Positions 17,226-24,472 of a stretch of 64,000 nucleotides of DNA are shown piece after piece. The stretch lies in NCBI GenBank assembly GCA_965198915.1, contig CBDAQC010000002.1, positions 1,364,001-1,428,000 on the forward strand, in the 5' to 3' direction. The notes below the pieces were generated by a model. The model made no database searches. It saw only the letters and a list, made by a program, of their open reading frames with translations, and was not told the DNA's origin. How positions within the stretch are numbered: position 1 is the first letter of the stretch; the number at the start of each line of letters is the position of its first letter. The translations under genes and the position numbers were made by a program. This stretch comes from BOG-908 sp965198915 (GTDB taxonomy: Bacteria; Pseudomonadota; Alphaproteobacteria; Acetobacterales; Acetobacteraceae).

Positions 17226-18500
17226 TTGCCAACACGCACCAAACTTTCCGGCCAGCAGATCACCGGGTTCTGGGCCGCCTGGGCCGGCTGGATGCTCGAC
17301 GGTATGGACAGCTTCATCTACGCCCTGGTGCTCGCCCCGGCGATGCGCGAGCTGCTGCCGCGCTCCGGCCTGGCGGCCGGGCCCAAGGACGTGGCGTTCG
17401 CAGGCTCCGTGCTGTTCGGACTGTTCCTGGTGGGCTGGGGCCTGTCCTTCATCTGGGGCCCGGTCGCCGACCGGTTCGGCCGCACGCGCACGCTGGCCGC
17501 CACCGTGCTGATTTACTCCGTGTTCACCGGGGCGGCGGCCTTGTCCCACAACGTTTGGGAGCTGGGCGCCTTCCGGTTTCTGGCCGGTATCGGCATTGGC
17601 GGCGAGTGGGCGATGGCCGGCACCTACGTGGCCGAAGCCTGGCCGGAGGACCGCAGGCGGCAGGGTGCGGGGTATCTGCAGACGGGGTACTATGCCGGGT
17701 TTTTCGTCGCCGCCGTGCTGAACTTTACCGTGGGCGCGGCTTATGGCTGGCGCGCGATGTTCCTGTGCGGCCTGGCGCCGGTCGTGGTCTCCATCGTCAC
17801 CCTGTTGCGGGTGCGCGAACCGGCACGGTGGGAGGCGGCACACGAAGCAGCCCCGCGCCGCTCGCCGCTGGCGCAGATATTGTCGGGCGCGTTGCTGCGG
17901 CGTACGGTGGTCAACACCACGCTGGTGGCGATCGCCATTGTCGGGCTGTGGGCCGGCGCCGTGTATGAGCCGACGGCGGTGATACGGCTGGCCACCCAGG
18001 CGGGGCAGAGCGCGCCGGACGCGGTGCGTACCGCCTCGATGGCGACCGGGCTGCTTTCGATCGGCACGATACTGGGCTGCCTGGTGCTGCCGGGCATGGC
18101 CGACCGGATCGGCCGGCGTTGGACCATGGCGGTGTATTTCGTGGGCATGGCGGTGACCATCGTCGCCAGCTTCGGCTGGGCGTTCTATCTGCCGGCGCCG
18201 ACGGCGTTGCCGGTGTTCCTGGTGACGTTGTTTTTCCTGGGTGTGTTCGGCGGCAATTTCGCGCTGTTCAGCCTGTGGCTGCCGGAGCAGTACACCACCG
18301 CGGTGCGGGCGACCGCGTTTGCGTTCTGCACGTCGATCGGCCGGTTCGTGGGCGCCGGGGTGAATTTCGCGCTGGCGGCGGGGGTGGCGCGGATGGGCAC
18401 GCTGGGCATTCCGGTGGCGTTGACGGCGGTGGCGTTTGCCCTTGGGTTGCTGGTGATACCGCTTGCGGTGGAGACCCGGGGGCAGGTGCTGCCGGAGTGA
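17226..18500 (+). CDS. MFS metabolite:H+ symporter
   Basis: Twelve-segment major facilitator carrier, 424 residues. The loop 2-3 signature GPVADRFGRTRTL and the GIGIGGEWAMAGTYVAE segment place it with the aromatic-acid/metabolite:H+ symporter or sugar-acid type carriers. No in-frame ATG lies near the natural N-terminus. TTG 17226 is proposed because AGAAGG lies about 11 bases upstream and the protein then begins directly before LSGQQITGFWAAW; longer frames run back through repeat copy 7. Its position downstream of the malonyl-CoA decarboxylase region hints at carboxylate uptake, but the substrate is unknown. It converges on an acyltransferase gene 21 bases away. Confidence 0.88.
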   Translation: MPTRTKLSGQQITGFWAAWAGWMLDGMDSFIYALVLAPAMRELLPRSGLAAGPKDVAFAGSVLFGLFLVGWGLSFIWGPVADRFGRTRTLAATVLIYSVFTGAAALSHNVWELGAFRFLAGIGIGGEWAMAGTYVAEAWPEDRRRQGAGYLQTGYYAGFFVAAVLNFTVGAAYGWRAMFLCGLAPVVVSIVTLLRVREPARWEAAHEAAPRRSPLAQILSGALLRRTVVNTTLVAIAIVGLWAGAVYEPTAVIRLATQAGQSAPDAVRTASMATGLLSIGTILGCLVLPGMADRIGRRWTMAVYFVGMAVTIVASFGWAFYLPAPTALPVFLVTLFFLGVFGGNFALFSLWLPEQYTTAVRATAFAFCTSIGRFVGAGVNFALAAGVARMGTLGIPVALTAVAFALGLLVIPLAVETRGQVLPE

Positions 18501-18514
18501 GGCGGCGCGCATGC

Positions 18515-18531
18515 CGCGCGCTCAGCGCGCG
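18515..18531. terminator. Possible short hairpin between convergent genes
   Basis: A seven-base stem CGCGCGC with loop TCA and partner GCGCGCG, overlapping the acyltransferase stop codon. No T-run follows on either strand, so it is a weak terminator candidate. Confidence 0.25.
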
Positions 18532-19619
18532 TGGCTTCCCGCCCGCCGGCGCCATGCGAGCATCGGCTGTTCCACGAAGCGGTACGAGGCGGAAGCGGTC
18601 AGCGCCGACAGCGGCAGCCCGATCGCCAGCCACAGCGCACGCTGCGGCCCGGCTATGTAATCTGCCACCATGAAGGCGCTCCAGTGCCATAGGTAGAGCG
18701 AATAGCTGAGCCGGCCGATCAGCAACATCGCCGGCCGCGACAGCAGATCGGGTATCGGTCCTGGCCGGTACAGCAAGGCGGGGAACAGCAGCAGCAGGCC
18801 TGCGCCCTGCAGCGAGGTGCGGACCACCTGACGCCCGAAATCGCCGGTGAGCAGGAAGCCGGCGGCCAGCGCCAGCAGGCCGCAGGGCCAGAGGCGCGCG
18901 GCTGCGCGGGCCAGGCCCGGCCGCCGGTGCTCGGTGACGGCCAGCACGGCGCCCCAGGCGATCGAGTCGAGCCGCGTGTCCGTGCCCTGATAGAGCCGGT
19001 TGTAGCGCCAGGCCGGATTGGGCTGGGGCCGCCCGCAGGCGGACGAGAAATGCCAGGTGCAGTGCAGGAACAGCCAGGCGCGCCAGCACAGCACCGCGGC
19101 GGACAGTGCCACCAGCCCGAGCGCCAGGAATCGCCACCGCCAGGCCCAGGCCAGCAGCAGCGGCCAGAGGGCGTAGAAATGCTCCTCGATGGCGAGCGAC
19201 CACAGGATGTTGAAGGGATGCCGGACGCCGGCCAGCGTGGACCGGTAGCCGATCCACAGATCGTAGATGTTGGCGCCGTAGAACGCCGCGCCGAGCCAGC
19301 CCAGCGGCGCGATGTGGCCGCCCAGCGCCACGTAGAGCGCGCCGGAGAGGGCCACGTAAGCGGCGCCCGCCGGCATCAGGCGCAGCACGCGGCGCAGGTA
19401 GAAGCCGCCGAAGCCGATACGCCCGCTGCGCTGCAGCCCGCCCAGCAACTGTCTGGTTATGAGGTAGCCGCTGATGAAGAAGAACAGGGTGACGCCGAAA
19501 GCGCCGGGCACCAGGTGGTCCAGGCCGGCATGGGCGGCGAGGACCAGCAGGATGGCTATCGCGCGCAGGCCGTCCAGGGCCGGGATGTAGGTCTGGGCGC
19601 GGTCCTCCGGCACGGGCAC
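18522..19619 (-). CDS. Acyltransferase family 3 (OafA/YrhL-type) membrane protein
   Basis: Integral membrane acyltransferase of about 365 residues that would O-acylate a surface glycan, exopolysaccharide or lipid. The N-terminal signature IPALDGLRAIAILLVLAAH, the FFFISGYLITRQL segment, FYLRRVLRLMPA and the conserved glutamate segment NILWSLAIEEHFYALWPLLL are all clear, with about ten membrane segments. The N-terminus is uncertain: the frame continues upstream through repeat copy 8, so a GTG at 19619 or 19613 is taken as the start. It is divergent from the HtrA-like gene with the repeat arm between them. Confidence 0.87.
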   Translation of the reverse strand: MPVPEDRAQTYIPALDGLRAIAILLVLAAHAGLDHLVPGAFGVTLFFFISGYLITRQLLGGLQRSGRIGFGGFYLRRVLRLMPAGAAYVALSGALYVALGGHIAPLGWLGAAFYGANIYDLWIGYRSTLAGVRHPFNILWSLAIEEHFYALWPLLLAWAWRWRFLALGLVALSAAVLCWRAWLFLHCTWHFSSACGRPQPNPAWRYNRLYQGTDTRLDSIAWGAVLAVTEHRRPGLARAAARLWPCGLLALAAGFLLTGDFGRQVVRTSLQGAGLLLLFPALLYRPGPIPDLLSRPAMLLIGRLSYSLYLWHWSAFMVADYIAGPQRALWLAIGLPLSALTASASYRFVEQPMLAWRRRAGSHAR

Positions 19620-19637
19620 ACTCTTTGCGGCAACGAT

Positions 19638-19697
19638 ACGAAGCAAGGAAGCACGTCTTTTCCGCAAAACAGAAGCGAAAAACTTTTGCGCCCTGTG
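19638..19697. repeat. Solo repeat arm, copy 8 (divergent region)
   Basis: GAAGCAAGGAAGCACGTC, TTTTCCGCAAAACAGAAGCG, AAAAACTTTTGCGCC in first-arm orientation. It lies between the divergent acyltransferase and HtrA-like genes and so within their promoter region. Confidence 0.7.
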
Positions 19698-19777
19698 GGG
19701 GACGCCGGGGCGGCGCCGCGACATCTTTGCCCGCCCTCCCCTTGCGCCACCCTCCCCGGCAGACGCATTTTCCCCGC

Positions 19778-20749
19778 ATGGCCAAGCCCGACAGAGACAT
19801 ACCCGCCAACCTGCAGCCCCGCGCCGCGGATTACAGCTTCGACCTGGAAGCCAGCCTGCGCAGCGTGGTGGCGCTGCGCGCCGACGTGCCTAACGACGCT
19901 TTCACCGCCGGCACGCTGGGCACCGAGCGGGCGGGCAACGGCGTGTGCATCCCCGGCGGGCTGGTGCTGACGATGGGCTACCTGATCATGGAGGCCGAGA
20001 GCATCTGGCTGACCACCGGCGACGGCTGGGCGGTGCCGGGCCACGCGCTGGCGGTGGATTTCGAGACCGGCTTCGGGCTGGTGCAGCCGCTGGGCAAGCT
20101 GGGCGTGCCGGAGATGCAGATCGGCGACAGCAACGCCGTCCAGGTCGGCAATCCGGTCCTGCTGGCGGCCGCCGGCGGGCGGCACCGCACGGTCGAGACG
20201 CAGGTGGTCGGCCGGCAGGAATTCGCCGGCTACTGGGAGTACCTGATCGACGACGCGATGTTCACCGCGCCCGCCCATCCGTTCTGGGGCGGCGCCGGGC
20301 TGATCGGGCCGGATGGCCGCCTTCTGGGCGTGGGCTCGCTGATCCTGCAGCAGACGGACGAGCGCGGGCGCCGGGTGGACATGAACATGGTGGTGCCGAC
20401 CGCGCTGCTGACGCCGATACTGGACGAGCTGGTGCAGCACGGCCATGTGCGCCGGCCGCCGCGCCCCTGGCTGGGGCTGTATGCGATGGAGAGCGAGGAC
20501 ACGGTGGTGGTGGGCGGGGTGACCGATGGCGGCCCGGCCGACAAGGCGGGGCTGCGCGCCGGCGACCGCGTGGTGGCGGTGGATGGCGACGAGGTGACCG
20601 AGCTGGGCGGGCTGTGGCGGCGCGTGTGGAGTGCCGGGACGGCCGGTGCGCGCGTGCGGATGTCCGTGGGACGGGACGACGAGCTGCTGCACGTGACGGT
20701 GCATTCGGCGGCGCGCAGCAGCTTTCTTCGTGCGCCTCGGTTGCATTGA
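19778..20749 (+). CDS. HtrA-like (S1C) pseudoprotease with C-terminal PDZ domain
   Basis: A 323-residue protein with the trypsin-like fold arrangement of HtrA/Deg proteases (about 25-225) and one PDZ domain (about 232-315, GGPADKAGLRAGDRVVAVDG). All three catalytic positions appear replaced. The HtrA TNxHVV region reads LTMGYLI (Tyr68 at the histidine position), the TDLA region reads TGFG (Gly98 at the aspartate position) and GNSGG reads PFWGGAG (Trp170 at the serine position). It therefore probably binds or scaffolds rather than cuts. No signal peptide is apparent with the ATG at 19778; the upstream in-frame extension is repeat and GC-rich leader. A paired repeat element follows. Confidence 0.8.
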   Translation: MAKPDRDIPANLQPRAADYSFDLEASLRSVVALRADVPNDAFTAGTLGTERAGNGVCIPGGLVLTMGYLIMEAESIWLTTGDGWAVPGHALAVDFETGFGLVQPLGKLGVPEMQIGDSNAVQVGNPVLLAAAGGRHRTVETQVVGRQEFAGYWEYLIDDAMFTAPAHPFWGGAGLIGPDGRLLGVGSLILQQTDERGRRVDMNMVVPTALLTPILDELVQHGHVRRPPRPWLGLYAMESEDTVVVGGVTDGGPADKAGLRAGDRVVAVDGDEVTELGGLWRRVWSAGTAGARVRMSVGRDDELLHVTVHSAARSSFLRAPRLH

Positions 20750-20755
20750 TTGTGG

Positions 20756-20940
20756 AAGGAAGGAAGGCCTTCTTTTTTGAAAAAAAGAAGCAAAAAACTT
20801 TTGCTCCTGACGGCTGCATCGACGTGGCGCCAGGTTCTGCAGCAGCGCGTGACGGCAGAACCGGCGCGCGCCGCTGTGCAGGCGCCAGGAGCAAAAGTTT
20901 TTTGGTTCTTTTTTTCAAAAAAGAGCTGCTTGCTTTCTTC
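20756..20940. repeat. Paired inverted-repeat element, copy 9 (best-preserved pair)
   Basis: Arm 1 at about 20756-20811 and arm 2 at about 20884-20940. The blocks 20771-20811 and 20884-20924 are reverse complements with only a few mismatches (AAGCAAAAAACTTTTGCTCC against GGAGCAAAAGTTTTTTGG). The spacer is about 70 nt. Arm 2 runs into the 5' end of the binding-protein gene. Confidence 0.9.
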
Positions 20941-21924
20941 CTCCTGGCCGCCGCCCCGGACAACACCCTTCCAGAACCGATAACCGCCGCCCTGCCCCCC
21001 GGCCCCGCCCAGGACGCCGTCAGCCATCTGCTGCTGAAACCCTACGCCGAGGCGACCGCCACCGAACTGGGCGCCCCAGCCTGGGACGGCTCGGCCGACG
21101 CGCTGCGCAAGCTGCAGGCGGCCCATGCGGCCGATCTGGTGCTGCTGGACGGCGCCACGCTCGCCAGCCTCTGCAAGGCGCAGGTGCTGGACAGGCTGGA
21201 CTGGACGGCGCTGGGGCGGGACCGGTTCGTGGCCAATGCGGCGACCGATTGCGGCGCCGGCGCCTACACCACGGCCACCGTGCTCGCGTGGGACCGCGAC
21301 AAGCTGGCCGGCACGCCCGGCTGGATGGATTTCTGGGACATCGCCAAGCACCCGGGTCGGCGCGGCCTGCACAAGGGCGCGCGCGGCAATCTGGAACTGG
21401 CGCTGCTGGCGGACGGCGTGTCCGCCGGCGACGTGTACCGCACGTTGCGATCGAAGGACGGCGTGGACAGGGCGTTCCGCAAGCTGGACCAGTTGAAGCC
21501 TTACATCCTGTGGTGGGACAGGCCGGAGCAGCCGGCGCAATTGCTGGCGCAGGCGAAGGTTCTGCTGACAACGGCCTCTTCGGCGAGCCTGCCGGCGGGT
21601 GCCAAGTCGCATGTCGGCACGCAATGGGACGGGAGCTTGACCGAGATCGTGTTCTGGGCGCGGCCGGCGGGCGCGCCGCACGACAGGGGCGCCGCGGCCG
21701 CGCTGATCGTGGCGACGGACCCTGCCCGCCTGGCGAGCCTGGCGCGCGCCACCGGGCTGGGACCGGCCACGAAAGCCGCGGCCGCGCTGCTGCCGGCCGA
21801 CGTGCGCGCGCAGAACCCGAGCCTGCCCGCCAACCAGCAGGGCGCGCTGGCCATCGATGACGGTTTCTGGGCGGAGAACGCCGACAAGCTGGAAGCCCGT
21901 TTCACCGAGTGGGCGGGCAAGTGA
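20902..21924 (+). CDS. Polyamine-type ABC transporter substrate-binding protein
   Basis: Extracellular solute-binding protein of the spermidine/putrescine (PotD/PotF) type. Family features are PAWDGSADALRKLQ, DWTALGRDRFV, TTATVLAWDRDKL, FWDIAKHPGRRGLHKGARG, ALLADGVSAGDVY, KLDQLKPYILWWD and the C-terminal GFWAENADKLEARF. The N-terminus is odd: the hydrophobic leader (LFFKKELLAFFLLAAAP) is encoded by the second arm of repeat copy 9. TTG 20902 gives 340 residues and a short signal-like leader; there is no upstream ATG outside the repeat. A permease gene overlaps its stop codon (GTGA). No ATPase gene lies nearby. Confidence 0.8.
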   Translation: MVLFFKKELLAFFLLAAAPDNTLPEPITAALPPGPAQDAVSHLLLKPYAEATATELGAPAWDGSADALRKLQAAHAADLVLLDGATLASLCKAQVLDRLDWTALGRDRFVANAATDCGAGAYTTATVLAWDRDKLAGTPGWMDFWDIAKHPGRRGLHKGARGNLELALLADGVSAGDVYRTLRSKDGVDRAFRKLDQLKPYILWWDRPEQPAQLLAQAKVLLTTASSASLPAGAKSHVGTQWDGSLTEIVFWARPAGAPHDRGAAAALIVATDPARLASLARATGLGPATKAAAALLPADVRAQNPSLPANQQGALAIDDGFWAENADKLEARFTEWAGK

Positions 21925-22472
21925 CGGCTTCCCTGCGCCCCGGCGCGGCCGGCCTGCGTCCGGTGACGCCGCTCTACCTGTTCCTGCCTTTGCTGGCGCT
22001 GTGCCTGGCCTTGATGGTGGCCTGCGTCGGCGGCGCGGCGCTGATTGCACCGCGCGCCGCACTGGACTGGGCTTTGCGCGCGGTGCCCTGGGCCGCCTGC
22101 GCCACCCTGGCCGGCCTGGTGCTCGGCATGGCGCCGGCGGCGCAGGGCAGCGGTTTTTTCTGGATCGTGCCGCTGTGGCTGTCGCCCGTGCTGGGCGGGC
22201 TGAGCTGGGCTTTGCTGCCGGGGCCGCACACGATGGCGACCGCGGCAGTGCGCGCGTGCCTGCTGACGCTGCCGCTGATGATGTGCCTGCTTTCCGCCGC
22301 ATGGTCCCGCTTGCCGGAGGGCGTGCTGCGCGCGGCCGCGGCGGCGGGGGCGCCGCCGCTTCTGCAGGCCTGGCTGTTCCTGCGCCTGCGACTGCCTGGC
22401 GTGGCGCAGGCCTGCCTCGTGGTGGGCATCGTCTGCCTGGCCCTGGTCGGGCCTGGCGCCAGGCTGCCGTGA
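21921..22472 (+). CDS. Minimal ABC-permease-like membrane protein
   Basis: A hydrophobic protein of 183 residues with about five membrane segments. The segment LPEGVLRAAAAAGAPP followed by FLRLRLPGVAQA matches the EAA loop through which ABC permeases contact their ATPase. At this size it lacks about 80-100 residues relative to usual permeases. GTG 21921 overlaps the stop of the binding-protein gene; a second GTG lies at 21909. It is either the partner permease of that binding protein in shortened form or a decaying gene. No second permease or ATPase follows. Confidence 0.6.
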   Translation: MTASLRPGAAGLRPVTPLYLFLPLLALCLALMVACVGGAALIAPRAALDWALRAVPWAACATLAGLVLGMAPAAQGSGFFWIVPLWLSPVLGGLSWALLPGPHTMATAAVRACLLTLPLMMCLLSAAWSRLPEGVLRAAAAAGAPPLLQAWLFLRLRLPGVAQACLVVGIVCLALVGPGARLP

Positions 22473-22520
22473 CAGGCATCATGGCATCGCGCGGCTGATG
22501 CAACTGGAGCGTGGCGTGCC

Positions 22521-23411
22521 ATGACCGAGATCACCACGCGCCTGCTGCACACCCCGACGCTGGACTTCGCCATCGACGAGGCTGGCACAGGGCCGGACGT
22601 GGCGCTCTGCCTGCACGGCTTCCCGGAGAACCGGTATTCCTGGCGTCATCAACTGCCGTTCCTGGCCGGGCTGGGCTGGCATGCGGTGGCACCCGACCTG
22701 CGCGGCTATGGCGGCACCACCCGGCCGGCTGGACGGGCGGCCTACCGGATGCCGCATCTCGTCTCCGACGTGGCGGACATCTTCGATGCGCTGGGCGCCA
22801 GGCGGCGCCTGCTGGTGGCCCATGACTGGGGGGCGCTGATCGCCTGGCAGTTCGCCATAGAACGGGTGCGCGGCCTGGACGGGCTGATCGTGATGAACGT
22901 GCCGCATCCGGCGGTATTCCGGCGGGTGTTGCGTCGCTCGCCGCGCCAGGTTGGCCGCTCGTGGTACGTGTTCTTCTTCCAGTTGCCTGTGCTGCCCGAG
23001 CTGCTGCTGGGTGCGGCAGGCGCGCGTGCGGTGGGGCAGGCGTTTTCCGGCATGGCGGTGGACAAGGCGGCCTTTCCGCCGCAGGTGCTGGCGCATTACC
23101 GCAAGGCGGCCAGCCAGCCCGGCGCGCTGACGGCGATGATCAACTACTACCGGGCGAACCTGCTCTCCCTGGCGTCACGGGCCGAAACGCCGATGCTGCG
23201 GACTCCCACGCTGATGGTGTGGGGCGAGCAGGACACCGCGCTGGGGCTGGAGCTTACCGAGGGCTACGCGCCGTATGTCGCCGATTTCACGCTGCGGCGC
23301 CTGCCCGGCGTCTCGCACTGGGTGCAGCAGGAGGCGCCCGACAGGGTGAACGCGATCATCGGCGAGTGGCTCACGGCAAACCGGATCGCTCCTGAAACGT
23401 TGACAACCTAG
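22521..23411 (+). CDS. Alpha/beta hydrolase, epoxide-hydrolase type
   Basis: A 296-residue soluble hydrolase. The oxyanion motif HGFPE (32-36), the nucleophile elbow AHDWGA with Asp102, Asp238 in GEQDTAL and His266 in GVSHWVQQE form the triad of the epoxide hydrolase/haloalkane dehalogenase subgroup, whose nucleophile is aspartate rather than serine. A possible lid tyrosine sits in SWYVFFF (149). The substrate is not apparent. It starts at ATG 22521 and is followed after about 20 bases by a small membrane-protein gene on the same strand. Confidence 0.9.
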   Translation: MTEITTRLLHTPTLDFAIDEAGTGPDVALCLHGFPENRYSWRHQLPFLAGLGWHAVAPDLRGYGGTTRPAGRAAYRMPHLVSDVADIFDALGARRRLLVAHDWGALIAWQFAIERVRGLDGLIVMNVPHPAVFRRVLRRSPRQVGRSWYVFFFQLPVLPELLLGAAGARAVGQAFSGMAVDKAAFPPQVLAHYRKAASQPGALTAMINYYRANLLSLASRAETPMLRTPTLMVWGEQDTALGLELTEGYAPYVADFTLRRLPGVSHWVQQEAPDRVNAIIGEWLTANRIAPETLTT

Positions 23412-23432
23412 GTTTTCCCGGAGGTATCGTCT

Positions 23433-23627
23433 GTGTTCCTGATAATCCTGATCGTCCTGGCCGTGATTGCGTTCGGGGGCCTTGGCCATAGCGGATACCA
23501 GCGCGGCTGGTATGGCCGTGACCCTTATTACGCGCCGCCGCCTTCGGCCGGTTTCGGCGGCGGCGGGCTGGGAATCATCCTGCTGATCGTAGTGTTGTTC
23601 CTGTTGTTCAGCCATCGCCATTACTGA
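23433..23627 (+). CDS. Small glycine-rich membrane protein
   Basis: A 64-residue protein with hydrophobic segments at both ends (about 1-15 and 45-60) and a polar Gly/Tyr/Pro-rich middle (SGYQRGWYGRDPYY). The start is GTG 23433, supported by a strong GGAGGT site eight bases upstream. Similar short proteins of the DUF3309 kind occur widely in alphaproteobacteria, but this one was not matched with certainty. It is the last gene before a GC-rich hairpin cluster. Confidence 0.65.
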   Translation: MFLIILIVLAVIAFGGLGHSGYQRGWYGRDPYYAPPPSAGFGGGGLGIILLIVVLFLLFSHRHY

Positions 23628-23645
23628 CGATTGCGGGGGCAGGAC

Positions 23646-23770
23646 GGCCAGGGGCTCTGCCCCTGGACCCCGCTGGGGCCTTGGCCCCAGACCCCATTTC
23701 GTAGGACTGCGTGTAGCAGGTTCTAAGGACGACTGTCCTTAGCGGGGTCCAGGGGCAGCGCCCCTGGCCT
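23646..23770. repeat. GC-rich hairpin cluster, copy 1
   Basis: Four perfect hairpins in tandem: CCAGGGGC/GCCCCTGG (23648-23666), CTGGGGCC/GGCCCCAG (23673-23690), TAAGGAC/GTCCTTA (23724-23741) and CCAGGGGC/GCCCCTGG (23749-23767). The first and last are near-identical. The cluster fills the gap between convergent genes and overlaps the last codons of the SDR gene. A related cluster lies near 52086. Confidence 0.85.
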
Positions 23771-24472
23771 TGCTTGCACCAGCGACCCATGCGCGGTCAC
23801 CTCCGGCAGGCACAGCGCCACCAGCGCGCCCGCCACATCGTCCGGCTGCGGCAGCGTGTTCGGGTCCTCGCCGGGAAAAGCCTGCGCGCGCATACGCGTG
23901 GCGGTCCGGCCGGGATCGAACAGGTTCACCCGCAGCGGCGTGTTCTCCACCTCGTCCGCCCAGCTCAGCACCAGGTTCTCCATGCCGGCCTTCGTGGCGC
24001 CGTAGGCACCCCAGAACGCGCGCGGCGTGCGAGCCACGCTACTGGTGACGAACACGGCGCGGCCGGCATCGGCGGCGGCGAGCAGCGGCGCGCAGGTGCG
24101 TATCAGCCGGTAGGCGGCGGCCAGGTTCACCGCTACGCATTCGGCGAAGTCCTGCGGCCGTATGTGGCCGGCGGGCGTGAGGCGGCCCAGCGCACCGGCG
24201 TTGTGCACCAGCACGTCCAGCCGGCCGAAGCGGGCGTTCAGCGAGGGGCCCAGCGGGTCTATGCTGTCGGCCTGGCGCAGGTCGAGCGGCAACAGGGTGG
24301 CCGCCCCGCCGCCAGCGCGTATCTCGTCGTCCAGCTCCTCCAGCGCGCCCTGGGTACGCGCGGTCAGGACGACGTGGGCGCCGAGCGCGGACAGGCGCCT
24401 GGCGGTAGCGCGGCCGATGCCCCGGCTGGCGCCCGTGACCAGCGCCACCCGGCCCGCAAGCGGTGCCGTCAT
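23723..24472 (-). CDS. Short-chain dehydrogenase/reductase
   Basis: Classical SDR of 249 residues. It has the NAD(P) site TGASRGIG (13-20), NAG (91-93), catalytic Ser near 144-145 and Tyr157/Lys161 in YGATK. The start ATG overlaps the purF stop by four bases, so it is translated from the cvpA-purF transcript. The C-terminal residues (ARPGALPLDPAKDSRP) are encoded by the GC-rich hairpin cluster, suggesting that the original end was replaced. The substrate is unknown. Confidence 0.9.
   Translation of the reverse strand: MTAPLAGRVALVTGASRGIGRATARRLSALGAHVVLTARTQGALEELDDEIRAGGGAATLLPLDLRQADSIDPLGPSLNARFGRLDVLVHNAGALGRLTPAGHIRPQDFAECVAVNLAAAYRLIRTCAPLLAAADAGRAVFVTSSVARTPRAFWGAYGATKAGMENLVLSWADEVENTPLRVNLFDPGRTATRMRAQAFPGEDPNTLPQPDDVAGALVALCLPEVTAHGSLVQARPGALPLDPAKDSRP

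Noticed and set aside
16837..17235. 132-codon - strand frame at the right edge of the island
   Set aside because: It crosses a repeat arm and GC-variable non-coding DNA, with Arg/Ser/Pro-rich composition and no ribosome site.
20756..20940. Insertion-sequence ends (terminal inverted repeats of a transposon)
   Set aside because: No transposase lies between any arm pair and no target-site duplication could be seen at the borders. A non-autonomous miniature element remains possible, so this is kept as a hypothesis only.
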